Assembly: GCF_006546985.1 (NCBI RefSeq) | Contig: NZ_VATK01000001.1 | Coordinates: forward strand, 1 to 64,000 | DNA from: Bacillus sp. 03113 | GTDB taxonomy: Bacteria; Bacillota; Bacilli; Bacillales; Cytobacillaceae | Direction of reading: 5' to 3' | Length of the DNA: 64,000 bases | Part shown: in pieces, positions 55,433-63,880 of the stretch | Layout of the letters: each line of letters opens with the position of its first letter | Position numbering within the stretch: the first letter of the stretch is position 1 | Position numbers and translations under genes: made by a program | The notes under the pieces: model-generated | Seen by the model: only the letters and a program-made list of their open reading frames with translations | Databases searched by the model: none | Told to the model about the DNA's origin: nothing

Positions 55433-56962
55433 TTAATTTCGGATTAGATGATCGAATGCACCTAAGGCTGCATTCGCGCCTGATCCCATTGAAATAATGA
55501 TCTGTTTATATGGACTATTTGTGCAGTCTCCTGCAGCAAACACTCCAGGTATGTTCGTTGCTCCATGATTATCTACAACGATCTCACCGATTCTAGTACG
55601 TTCAATCGTTTCACCTAACCAATCCGTGTTTGGTACAAGACCGATCTGAACAAACACACCCTGTAGTTCAATATGATGAACTTCTCCTGTATCACGTTCA
55701 ATGTAGGAAATGCCGTTTACTTTATCAGTACCGGTAATTTCTTTTGTTTGAACGTTCTTAAGGACAGTTACGTTAGGCAGACTGTATAGACGATCTTGCA
55801 GTACAGAATCAGCTTTCAGTTCTGGCATAAACTCAAGAACCGTTACATGTTTCACAATTCCAGCGAGGTCAATTGCTGCCTCAATACCGGAATTACCGCC
55901 GCCAATAACGGCTACGTGTTTCCCTGCAAACAATGGTCCATCACAATGAGGGCAGTATGCGACACCCTTGTTTTTGAACTCTGCTTCGCCTGGTACTCCA
56001 ACATTGCGCCAACGAGCACCTGTTGAAAGGATGACGGTTTTACTCTTTAGAACAGCACCGTTTTCCAGTTCAATTTCGATCAAGTCTTTCTTTTCTAAAC
56101 GTTTGGCACGCTGTAAATTCATGATATCAATGTCGTACTCTTTCACATGTTCTTCAAGACTTGCTGCGAGCTTAGGACCTTCAGTATACTTCACACTGAT
56201 AAAGTTCTCAATGCCGACAGTGTCCATAATCTGACCGCCAAAGCGTTCAGCAACAATACCTGTACGAATGCCTTTACGTGCTGCATAGACTGCTGCACTT
56301 GCACCCGCTGGTCCGCCTCCAACTACAAGCACATCGAATGGATCCTTATCAGCAAACTCTGATGCATCTGGAACACTGCCTACCTTGGCAAGTATTTCCT
56401 CTATTGACATACGACCGCTTCCGAATGATTCCCCATTTAGGAACACCGTCGGTACTGCCATGATGTTTTTGCTTTCAACTTCTTCTTTAAACGCTGCACC
56501 ATCAATCATAGTATGCGTAATGCCAGGGTTAAGAGTGCTCATCAAGTTTAGTGCTTGCACCACATCAGGACAGTTGTGGCAGCTTAGGCTAATGTAAGAT
56601 TCAAAGTGATATTGGCCCTTAATGCTTTTAATTTGGTCAATTACTTTCTGATCAACCTTCGGAGCTCTTCCGCTCACTTGCAGCAGAGCTAATACTAATG
56701 AAGTAAATTCGTGTCCAAGAGGGATACCAGCAAAAGTTACTCCAGTGTCTTCGCCGATACGATTGACACTAAAGCTTGGTGTCTTCTGTAATTGTGTTTT
56801 CTCTATCTTAATTTTAGATGACATGGTGGCTAATTCATCCACTAGAGCCACCATGTCGCGAGAAACGTCATCGGATCCTGCACTAACTTTAAGGAGCACA
56901 TCGCCCTCCATCAGTGGAAGATATTGGGCTAATTGTGCTTTTATATCTGCATCTAGTATCAT
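55433..56962 (-). CDS. ahpF: Alkyl hydroperoxide reductase subunit F
   Basis: 509 residues. An N-terminal double-thioredoxin-like domain with CHNCPDV (about 129-135), a FAD domain (VVGGGPAGASAAVYAARKG), the redox-active CPHC in GVAYCPHCDGPLFAG (about 335) and an NAD(P) domain (AVIGGGNSGIEAAIDLAG). Transfers electrons from NADH to AhpC. It lies 14 bases after ahpC in the same operon. Confidence 0.97.
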   Translation of the reverse strand: MILDADIKAQLAQYLPLMEGDVLLKVSAGSDDVSRDMVALVDELATMSSKIKIEKTQLQKTPSFSVNRIGEDTGVTFAGIPLGHEFTSLVLALLQVSGRAPKVDQKVIDQIKSIKGQYHFESYISLSCHNCPDVVQALNLMSTLNPGITHTMIDGAAFKEEVESKNIMAVPTVFLNGESFGSGRMSIEEILAKVGSVPDASEFADKDPFDVLVVGGGPAGASAAVYAARKGIRTGIVAERFGGQIMDTVGIENFISVKYTEGPKLAASLEEHVKEYDIDIMNLQRAKRLEKKDLIEIELENGAVLKSKTVILSTGARWRNVGVPGEAEFKNKGVAYCPHCDGPLFAGKHVAVIGGGNSGIEAAIDLAGIVKHVTVLEFMPELKADSVLQDRLYSLPNVTVLKNVQTKEITGTDKVNGISYIERDTGEVHHIELQGVFVQIGLVPNTDWLGETIERTRIGEIVVDNHGATNIPGVFAAGDCTNSPYKQIIISMGSGANAALGAFDHLIRN

Positions 56963-56976
56963 CGAGAGAATACTCC

Positions 56977-57540
56977 TTAAATCTTTCCTACAAGATCAAG
57001 GCTTGGCTTAAGTGTTGCAGAACCTTCTTGCCATTTTGCTGGGCAAACTTCACCTGGATTGTTGCGAACATACTGCGCTGCTTTAATCTTGTTAACAATA
57101 GTGCTTGCATCACGGCCGATGCCGCCTGCATTGATTTCAACTGCTTGAACGATACCGTCTGGATCGATGATGAAAGTACCGCGATCAGCAAGACCTTCTT
57201 CTTCGTTTAGTACATCGAAGTTGCGAGAGATTTTTTGTGAAGGGTCGCCGATCATAATATATTCGATTTTGCCAATAGCTTCTGAATGATCGTGCCATGC
57301 CTTATGTGTAAAATGAGTATCCGTTGAAACGGAATACACTTCAACTCCAAGTTCTTTTAGAGTAGCGTATTGGTTTTGAAGGTCTTCAAGCTCAGTAGGG
57401 CACACGAATGTAAAGTCTGCTGGATAAAAGCAAAATACGCTCCACTTTCCTTTTAAGTTTTCTTCAGTAACCTCAATAAATTGGCCATTTTGGAAAGCTT
57501 GTGCTTTGAATGGTTGTACTTCTTTTCCGATTAAAGACAT
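56977..57540 (-). CDS. ahpC: Alkyl hydroperoxide reductase peroxiredoxin subunit C
   Basis: 187 residues, typical 2-Cys peroxiredoxin. Peroxidatic Cys in [16 protein letters not shown] (about residue 47) and resolving Cys in GEVCPAKW (about residue 166). Reduces hydrogen peroxide and organic hydroperoxides, recycled by AhpF. GGAGGAA precedes the ATG. Its promoter region contains a PerR-box-like sequence. Confidence 0.98.
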   Translation of the reverse strand: MSLIGKEVQPFKAQAFQNGQFIEVTEENLKGKWSVFCFYPADFTFVCPTELEDLQNQYATLKELGVEVYSVSTDTHFTHKAWHDHSEAIGKIEYIMIGDPSQKISRNFDVLNEEEGLADRGTFIIDPDGIVQAVEINAGGIGRDASTIVNKIKAAQYVRNNPGEVCPAKWQEGSATLKPSLDLVGKI

Positions 57541-57640
57541 TATAAATTCCTCCTAGTGTTTTTTTGAAATAGGACATTTAGTCCAAACTTTAAATAACCA
57601 ATAAATAATTCAAAAATTGTTTTTTATTATTATTGGTTAA

Positions 57641-57695
57641 AAATAATAATTCTAATTTCAAATTTATTATTATATAAATCTTATTGTTTTGTCAA
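57641..57695 (-). promoter_or_regulatory. ahpCF promoter with PerR-box-like operator
   Basis: On the minus strand -35 TTGACA (57695-57690) and -10 TAATAA/TATAAT lie about 15-17 bases apart. Downstream at 57655-57641, TTAGAATTATTATTT matches the Bacillus Per box TTATAATNATTATAA at 11 of the 14 defined positions. ahpCF is a PerR regulon member in B. subtilis. Confidence 0.5.
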
Positions 57696-57949
57696 GAATA
57701 ATACTCAACTTTATTGTGATTTATTTTAATTGCCATTATGAATCAATACTTATTGTTTTTGTAGGTATTAATGCTTAGTAATTTAAAATGATTTTAATGA
57801 TAAAACATAAATTTTCAATTACTATCAGTATTTCTCAATTAAGCATGAAATATGTTATGTTCTTGGAACTAAAATTTATTTAGTAAGAAAAACGATCGTT
57901 TTCGACTCACTGTTTAAAAGAGTGTTTGTACGATATAACCTTTTTTATC
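57696..57949. other. Intergenic region upstream of ahpC
   Basis: AT-rich stretch between the ahpC promoter and the 3' end of the TetR gene. No gene or convincing terminator is seen. Confidence 0.4.
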
Positions 57950-58525
57950 TCAACTCTTACCTAAAAACCCAATTCCCTGAGTAATAAATGGCATTGCTTT
58001 TTTTATATATGCTTCTTTCGGCGTATTACTATGATATTGCCAATTAATTGTTGCCCCATAGATCCCCCAACTTAACATAACGGCTGCTATCTTTAATTCT
58101 TCTTCACTATAACCAGACCTTTTTTCTAATAAAACCTTATAAAAAAATTGTTCCATTTCTTTTTTTATGATTGTTTCTATATTGGATTTAAAGGATTCAA
58201 AGCTTTTCATACATTGTGTTTTAATGGAGCTTTGAAAATCAGTAATTGAGATAAATATTCTAGTGATCGTTTCTTCATTTATTTCATTGTGGTCGTTAAT
58301 TTGTCCGATAACTTTTGGGATCATATCTTCATTTAATACTCGCTCTAATAATTCATACTTGTCTGTGAAATGGTAATAGAATGTAGCTCGATTTACAGTA
58401 GCTTCATCAGTAATATCTTTAATCGTAATGCTATTAAATTCTTTTATTCGTGATAAACGGATAAAGGAATCCATGATTAATTTGCGTGTTCGGACGATCC
58501 GTGGATCAAGTTTAGACTCTATCAT
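57950..58525 (-). CDS. TetR-family repressor
   Basis: 191 residues. N-terminal helix-turn-helix (ITIKDITDEATVNRATFYYH, then FTDKYELLERVL) and an all-helical ligand domain. Divergent from the azoreductase gene; the shared 160-base region contains a 22-bp perfect dyad (58633-58654) that is the likely operator. Probably responds to an electrophile or quinone and derepresses the azoreductase. Confidence 0.92.
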   Translation of the reverse strand: MIESKLDPRIVRTRKLIMDSFIRLSRIKEFNSITIKDITDEATVNRATFYYHFTDKYELLERVLNEDMIPKVIGQINDHNEINEETITRIFISITDFQSSIKTQCMKSFESFKSNIETIIKKEMEQFFYKVLLEKRSGYSEEELKIAAVMLSWGIYGATINWQYHSNTPKEAYIKKAMPFITQGIGFLGKS

Positions 58526-58632
58526 GATGACACACCTTCCTAGTTTTTAGACAATTTTTTAAATCTGTCGTATAAACAACTAATTGTAAAATCCATCGGT
58601 TGAGTGATACTTATTTGAAGAATACAATCAAA

Positions 58633-58654
58633 TTATACAACAGATGTTGTATAA
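58633..58654. promoter_or_regulatory. Probable TetR operator upstream of the azoreductase gene
   Basis: Arms TTATACAACA and TGTTGTATAA with a two-base centre (GA), lying 31 bases before the azoreductase ATG. A diverged half-match (GTCGTATAAACAAC) lies at about 58567. Confidence 0.8.
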
Positions 58655-58685
58655 AATGCACTTGTATAAAAAGGAGGAATCGAAA

Positions 58686-59339
58686 ATGAATATTTTAGTT
58701 GTGAAAGCAAATAATCGACCTAGTTCAGAAGGAATATCAAGCAAAATGTATGAGACCTTTATGGAGAGAATACAGGATGCAAGTCATTTAAATATAAGAG
58801 TCTACGATGTGTTTGAAGAGGATATGCCCTATTTTGGCCAAGATTTCTTTAGCGCTGTTCATAAAAAGCAAAATGGTGATGAACTATCTGATATAGAGCA
58901 TCGCATCCTAACTGCAAAGCAAAAGGCAATGGATGTTCTTGCAGAAGCGGAAGTTATCGTGTTTGCATTTCCATTATGGAACTTTACCATTCCGGTTAAA
59001 CTACACACATTTGTTGACTATGTCGCAGCTGCCGGATTTACTTTTAAATATAGTCCGGAGGGTAAGCTCATTCAACTTATGACGGATAAAAAAGCCATTT
59101 TTTTAACTGCGCGTGGAGGAATTTACAGTACACCAGAAAGAGCGCCGATGGAAATGGCAATAACATATATGAGAAATGTGTTTAGTGGTATGTTCGGTAT
59201 GGAAGTAATGGATGAAGTGATTATTGAAGGACATAATGCAATGCGTGATAAAAAAGAGGAAATTATCCAAGAGGGACTAAAAAAGGTATCAGAGGCAGCA
59301 GACCATTTAGTTAAGCTAACATTTGAAGAGGTTAATTAA
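58686..59339 (+). CDS. FMN-dependent NADH:quinone oxidoreductase / azoreductase (AzoR type)
   Basis: 217 residues from ATG 58686 (AAAAGGAGGAATC upstream; an in-frame start at 58644 lies in the operator region). Flavodoxin-like fold: VVKANNRPSSEGISSKMYET phosphate loop, FAFPLWNFTIPVKLHTFVDY and FLTARGGIYS. Two-electron reduction of quinones and azo compounds. Controlled by the divergent TetR. Confidence 0.93.
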   Translation: MNILVVKANNRPSSEGISSKMYETFMERIQDASHLNIRVYDVFEEDMPYFGQDFFSAVHKKQNGDELSDIEHRILTAKQKAMDVLAEAEVIVFAFPLWNFTIPVKLHTFVDYVAAAGFTFKYSPEGKLIQLMTDKKAIFLTARGGIYSTPERAPMEMAITYMRNVFSGMFGMEVMDEVIIEGHNAMRDKKEEIIQEGLKKVSEAADHLVKLTFEEVN

Positions 59340-59508
59340 GGAATTAATAGTCTGAAATATAAATGATCATTTATTACTGGCATTCCTGCAAGTACTATAA
59401 GTAAATGGGTTCTTTCCATTGAAAGAGTAATGAAGAACTATTGAAAGAACCTTATTAAACAAACGAATGCTTGTTAAATTAAGCCGCTTTAATAAGGGTT
59501 ATGATAAT

Positions 59509-59544
59509 AGAACTCCTTATAAGAAATTGGAAGGAGTTCTATTT
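59509..59544. terminator. Convergent terminator between azoreductase and CAP genes
   Basis: AGAACTCCTT/AAGGAGTTCT stem with T/A-rich flanks; serves either direction. The 260-base gap around it holds no gene. Confidence 0.7.
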
Positions 59545-59600
59545 AATATTACTTAAATAAGATATCTTAGCTGAGACGAATTTCCCGTGGTATATAATTC

Positions 59601-60320
59601 CTATTTTTTAACAAACATCTGTACCCATTCATAACCTGCTTCTTCAAATCCAACCCCGATATGGGTGAACTTATTGTTTAATATGTTTGCACGATGACCT
59701 TGACTATTCATCCAGGCATTTACAACCTCTTCCGGTGTCCTTTGACCTTGTGCAATGTTTTCACCAGCGGATTGATAGGTAATACCAAAGTCCCTCATCA
59801 TATCAAATGGTGATCCATACGTTGGACTCGTATGAGAAAAGTATCCTTTTTCATTCATGTCTTGTGCTTTTACGTTTGCTACATTACTTAAGTCAGGATA
59901 AGCCTTTAAAGCTGGTAGACCATTTTTTTGTCTTTCAGCATTTGTTAATTCAATGACAGATGTCACAAATTCGCTTCCCCCTTGATTTTGGTTGGCATTC
60001 TGAGGAGCTTCGGCTTGTGATGGTTGCTGTGCATTACTTGGAGTCTGACCTTGTCTGTTATCTTGCTGCGACTGAGGTATTTGCAGCTGCATGTTTTGGT
60101 CATTCTCTATGGTTTCGAATTCATATTTAGCATCTTGAATCTTTACTGGTTGAGTATGAGGATATAATTCACTGTTTAAATCTGTTTGTAAGCTGGAGAT
60201 GGTGTCATTCTCGTTAATATGGTTGTTTTTGTCTTGTGCTTGATCGTTATTGTTACAAGCTGCTAGCATTAGAAAAAGTGTGCCAATGGTAAAGTTAATA
60301 CAAAGATTGTTAAGTTTCAT
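59601..60320 (-). CDS. CAP (SCP/PR1)-domain lipoprotein, YkwD-like
   Basis: 239 residues. Lipoprotein signal (TLFLMLAAC), a Gln/Asn-rich linker (about 75-115) and a CAP domain (about 118-239) with NAERQKNGLPALK, YFSHTSPTYGSPFDMM, AGENIAQGQRTPEEVVNAWM, NSQGHRANILN and GVGFEEAGYEWVQMF. The His/Glu CAP tetrad is present. Related Bacillus proteins are spore- or envelope-associated. Last gene of segment 4 before scar E. Confidence 0.9.
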   Translation of the reverse strand: MKLNNLCINFTIGTLFLMLAACNNNDQAQDKNNHINENDTISSLQTDLNSELYPHTQPVKIQDAKYEFETIENDQNMQLQIPQSQQDNRQGQTPSNAQQPSQAEAPQNANQNQGGSEFVTSVIELTNAERQKNGLPALKAYPDLSNVANVKAQDMNEKGYFSHTSPTYGSPFDMMRDFGITYQSAGENIAQGQRTPEEVVNAWMNSQGHRANILNNKFTHIGVGFEEAGYEWVQMFVKK

Positions 60321-60506
60321 GATAAGTTACTCCTTTTGTTTTTTTCTTATTTTCTCTATTTTTAAAGAAAATAAAATTGGAAAATAAAAAATAAAAGGAC
60401 TACGGAAGAATATTGGCGCTAAGTAGATATAGGAAAATGTAATTTGAACCTTAGATTATCTATAAAAAAGAGACTCTATTTTTATACTAGCTACAACCTC
60501 ATTTAG

Positions 60507-60536
60507 ATTAACCAAGGAGAACCGTTTCATAAGTAA
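60507..60536 (+). repeat. rlmH-3'-end-like attachment scar E
   Basis: Ten codons ATT AAC CAA GGA GAA CCG TTT CAT AAG TAA reading INQGEPFHK-stop, against INRGEPYHK-stop in rlmH. The conservative R/Q and Y/F differences with an intact frame and stop indicate a true RlmH C-terminus from another lineage. Confidence 0.85.
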
Positions 60537-60572
60537 GGGGGATTTATTCACCTTAATCGATACGAGACATGG

Positions 60573-60617
60573 AAGGCCACTTGCCCAACCTTGGAAAAGG
60601 TCGTTGGTCAAGTGGCC
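60573..60617. terminator. Long hairpin after scar E
   Basis: Arms AGGCCACTTGcCCAA/TTGGtCAAGTGGCCT. No clear T-run on either side, so it may be a structural element or terminator of the degenerate DUF3995 gene. Confidence 0.45.
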
Positions 60618-60670
60618 TATAGCATGCCTCGAAGAATACGAATGATATTCAATTCTGAAGCGCTCATTTC

Positions 60671-61174
60671 TTACGTACTTTTGTGCTGAAAAAACCTAGC
60701 CGCTAAACCGTATAAAATCCCGCCAACAAAGAAATATCCATCTATTGCCCGGCTGGACCATAGTGTGTATGTTGTTATATGTTCATCTCCAGTGGTTTGC
60801 TCATAAGTTAATCCGGTGAGACCAGTTGGCAACAGACCTAATGATCGAGACAGATCATCAACAAAACCAGCTAGTCCTCTCAGAACCAAAATCGCACATC
60901 CAAGCCAACATGCGATAAGTATAATTCGGCGAGGGATAAACCTCCCCCAGGACTGAATCGTTGCAAGGGGAACAATCGTACCGGTAATAAACATGAAGAT
61001 CCAATGTAAAAATAAATCCATTGTGAAAGAGTCGTGGGTGGAGGAGGGATCGAATTAGTTGCATCGCCTAAGCCGAAGCGCCCGCCATAGTACCAATAAA
61101 TATGGAAAAAAATTAAATACAGTCACCCAAATAAATGAGGCGTATCCAGCCCAAACAACTCTTTTAGATCTCAC
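60671..61174 (-). pseudogene. DUF3995 membrane protein gene broken by frameshifts
   Basis: Three pieces in different frames join to one DUF3995 protein: RSKRVVWAGYASFIWVTVFN from about 61174; YYGGRFGLGDATNSIPPP, then TTLSQWIYFYIGSSCLL, around 61020-61110; and MFITGTIVPLATIQSWGRFI from about 60990 to 60671. The first shift falls in a run of T (TTTTTTCC). At least two indels, so the gene is inactive, unless sequencing error is responsible. No function is known for the family. Confidence 0.75.
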
Positions 61175-61286
61175 ATTTAATATTTCTCGAGTTCCCTGTT
61201 TCCTTAAGATCAATTATAAAAACTCCTCTCAAGTGAAGTTCATCTAATTAATAATGTTTTTTTTGAATGATAGAATGGTGTTAATC

Positions 61287-62744
61287 CTATACCATACTCT
61301 GTATAAGAACAACAGGAACAAATAGATCATGAAGTTGCTGTGAAAAGGTAAGAACCATGTCATTACCATCTCGTTCTAATTTAATTGAACTGCCATCAGC
61401 TAGAAGGCATGCCTGGCCCTCTAAAAATACATCCTTTACTTTTAATTTTGATCCGCTGAACTTCCCAAGGATCATCAGGTAAATTTTATTCCCCTTTTTA
61501 GTAAAATGGATTGTATCTCCTGTCTCTGTGATGGCTTCTGCCCGTGTCCAAGTTCGTGTACCATAAACCGCATCACCATTGCGATTAAGCCAATCGCCAA
61601 ATTTTGATAATCGATTGAGCTGTTCAACAGGTATTTGCGCATCTTCACCACGAGGACCCACATTAAGCAGCAAATTCCCATTTTTGGACACAGCATCTAT
61701 AAAATCTAAAAATAATCTATCAAAGGAGGCATAGTCTTTATCACTCTCATTGCGATTATAGCCAAATGAATTTCCGATTCCACGCGTCATCTCCCACTTT
61801 TTTAATTGTATATCCGTGTATTTCGTATACTCTGGTGTAGCGAAATCGCTATGGGGAATGATAGGTTGTACAAGGGCAGAGTGAATATCGGGATTTTTCT
61901 TTATCATTTGCTTTACCATGATGTCCATTATGGCTCGTACAGGTTTCAAGCCCATAATCTTGTTGGCTGAAGTTGCATGTTTCCATCGGTCATTTACCAC
62001 ACCATCAGGAACGACATCATAATAGTAGGCAAACAAACGGAATAGTCTATCCTGGTTGGTAGGCCAGCAAATATCATTCCATAAAATGTCCGGATGATAT
62101 CGATCTATTAGCTCACGGACATGTGCATCGGCATATGCCGGATAATCACCACCAGGCGTGGAAAATGAATAATCAATAAACGTCCTTGAAATCCTTCGAC
62201 GAAACGTCCAGTCTATTCCTCCCGAATAGTATATGCCAAAGCGCATTCCTTCCTTTCGAACAGCTTCAGCTAATTCACCAATAATGTCACGCTTACTAAA
62301 CCAGTTCTGCTCATGTGAATTTTTAACCTCAGTAGGCCATAGGCAAAAACCATCGTGGTGTTTGGAAACGATCACGACGTATTTTGCACCGGCGTCGCTA
62401 AAGATTTTTGCCCAAGCAGAGGGATCCCAATTTTTCAGTCCATCCATAAACATCTCTTTAAATCCCTGATAGGGCATGTTGCCATAATTAGCTTTATGGT
62501 ATTGAGCGGATGGTGTATCAGGGTCCTTAATAGCATTCCAATAGCCTTCAGCATAGGGGTAGTTTAACATTGCCCGATCGTAATCGGTCTTCAAAGTATC
62601 CGCTAAACTACCCAAAGGTGCAAAACCAGGGACAGAAAATAATCCCCAGTGTATAAAAATTCCAAATTTAGCATCTTCAAACCACTCCGGTACCGGGTGA
62701 GTATTGAGGGACTCCTTGGTTGGTTGATAGGTTTTATGATTCAT
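61287..62744 (-). CDS. Alpha-L-fucosidase (GH29)
   Basis: 485 residues, apparently cytoplasmic (no signal peptide). GH29 motifs: KFGIFIHWGLFSVPGFAP, YVVIVSKHHDGFCLWPT, RFGIYYSGGIDWTF, nucleophile region HPDILWNDICWP, and GNLLLNVGPRGEDAQIP. The C-terminal beta domain is short. The ATG overlaps the stop of the upstream MerR-like gene (ATGA), with GGAGGTTCGGGAG as site. The last gene of this unit; it cleaves alpha-L-fucosyl residues or short oligosaccharides taken up by the cell. Confidence 0.92.
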   Translation of the reverse strand: MNHKTYQPTKESLNTHPVPEWFEDAKFGIFIHWGLFSVPGFAPLGSLADTLKTDYDRAMLNYPYAEGYWNAIKDPDTPSAQYHKANYGNMPYQGFKEMFMDGLKNWDPSAWAKIFSDAGAKYVVIVSKHHDGFCLWPTEVKNSHEQNWFSKRDIIGELAEAVRKEGMRFGIYYSGGIDWTFRRRISRTFIDYSFSTPGGDYPAYADAHVRELIDRYHPDILWNDICWPTNQDRLFRLFAYYYDVVPDGVVNDRWKHATSANKIMGLKPVRAIMDIMVKQMIKKNPDIHSALVQPIIPHSDFATPEYTKYTDIQLKKWEMTRGIGNSFGYNRNESDKDYASFDRLFLDFIDAVSKNGNLLLNVGPRGEDAQIPVEQLNRLSKFGDWLNRNGDAVYGTRTWTRAEAITETGDTIHFTKKGNKIYLMILGKFSGSKLKVKDVFLEGQACLLADGSSIKLERDGNDMVLTFSQQLHDLFVPVVLIQSMV

Positions 62745-63540
62745 AATACTCCCGAACCTCCTTCTTTATTTTTAATCGATTGGGACGCTAGATAGTGCTT
62801 AACTGATTGTTCGATAAAGGTTTGTGATGCATCCATTAGATCGAGGTCTCCTTCAGGCCAAGATGCCCGCTCTCCTTGTATCTGTGCAAATGCCTGTATT
62901 TGATCGGAATCACATCCAGTTACCTCTTGAACCATTTTCCACCAGTCTGCTGCCAAGTCTTGCGCGGCAGGATCATCCGGTGACACTCCAGACTTAGCAA
63001 GCGTTACAGCTTTCACGGCCAACACTCTCCATGTATGATACAAATCGAAGGCGTCTTGTTCATTTACAAATCGCTTGCCGAGGATTTCCTTCTGGGTGTC
63101 ATTAAATGTGAATTGACTCCAATCCAATAGATTGCTGTTCTTAAAGGTTCGGATAAAATGAGTCAATAGCTGCCATGACGGGTAGTTTCCCGCAGCGATG
63201 GCAGTCCGGCATGCTTCGATTGCAGCAATGCTTGCATGTGCGTCTTCTATTTTTTTAAAGAGTTCAATCTCTTGCACTTTCAGTATTTGCTCGATTTGAG
63301 ATAACGTGGGGCGTTTAACCAACTTGTCGCGTATTTCTTTTAAAGAAAGTCCTAAAGATTTGTAAAAGATAATTTGCTCCAAACAAAGCATATCTTCTTG
63401 GTATAATAACGTCGTCCACCATCAGTACGGCCGGATGTCGGCAATAGCCCGATATTGTCGTAGTGCTGGAGTGTTCGTACAGTTACACCGGTTGCTGCGG
63501 CCAGTTCTCCGACCAAATAAGTCTTATTTGCACCGTCCAT
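62741..63540 (-). pseudogene. TipA-like MerR-family regulator interrupted by one frameshift
   Basis: Start ATG 63540 (GGAGGTG upstream) gives the MerR helix-turn-helix TYLVGELAAATGVTVRTLQH, then YDNIGLLPTSGRTDGGRRYYT. At about 63390 the frame is lost where AAGGAAGAT is expected but AAGAAGAT is present. It resumes in another frame as MLCLEQIIFYKSLGLSLKEI, then a coiled coil and a TipAS-type domain (LAADWWKMVQEVTGCDSDQI). A single missing base explains it. It may be a real inactivation or a sequencing error. Coupled to the fucosidase gene. Confidence 0.8.
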
Positions 63541-63560
63541 AGCCCTCACCTCCTATTACA

Positions 63561-63591
63561 ATTCTATCTCATTACGTAACGTAACGAGCAA
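63561..63591 (-). promoter_or_regulatory. MerR-type promoter of the TipA-like/fucosidase operon
   Basis: On the minus strand -35 TTGCTC (63591-63586) and -10 TAGAAT (63566-63561) with a 19-base spacer, and an imperfect 21-bp dyad CTC(G)TTACGT...ACGTAA(T)GAG between them. The -10 lies about 20 bases before the start codon. Confidence 0.75.
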
Positions 63592-63880
63592 GAGCAAATC
63601 CAGTGCTATAGATTTTATCTAGGGGAAGTGGGAAGATTAATGGGTAAAGTCACAATCAGAGAGTAAGATGTTTTCGTCAAATCACGAAGAGTGTGGTAAT
63701 CCATTTTACTTAAAGAGCGTCATCTTTGTCTGGAAACAGTATAATTAATTTACAGCAGTAGACATTAAAAAGGAGCTGCCTGGTGTTTTTTTATGGAATG
63801 TTGATTACTACGCTTATGATTTTTGTTTAATATTAAGAAAAAAAACGATTATACAAAAAGAAAAAAAGATAGGAGAAGCT
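63592..63880. other. Upstream region of selO
   Basis: No gene seen. TATAAT at 63740 is a possible -10 for selO; no good -35 could be paired with it. Confidence 0.4.

Larger units (their letters stand above)
60321..60670. other. Gap with scar E
   Basis: 350 bases with no gene. It holds attachment-like scar E (60507-60536) and a long hairpin (60573-60617). Confidence 0.5.

Noticed and set aside
59386-59405. AGTACTATAAGTAAATGGG resembling scar B
   Set aside because: Only the last 12 or so bases match; the GEP codons of the rlmH end are absent, so chance similarity is as likely.
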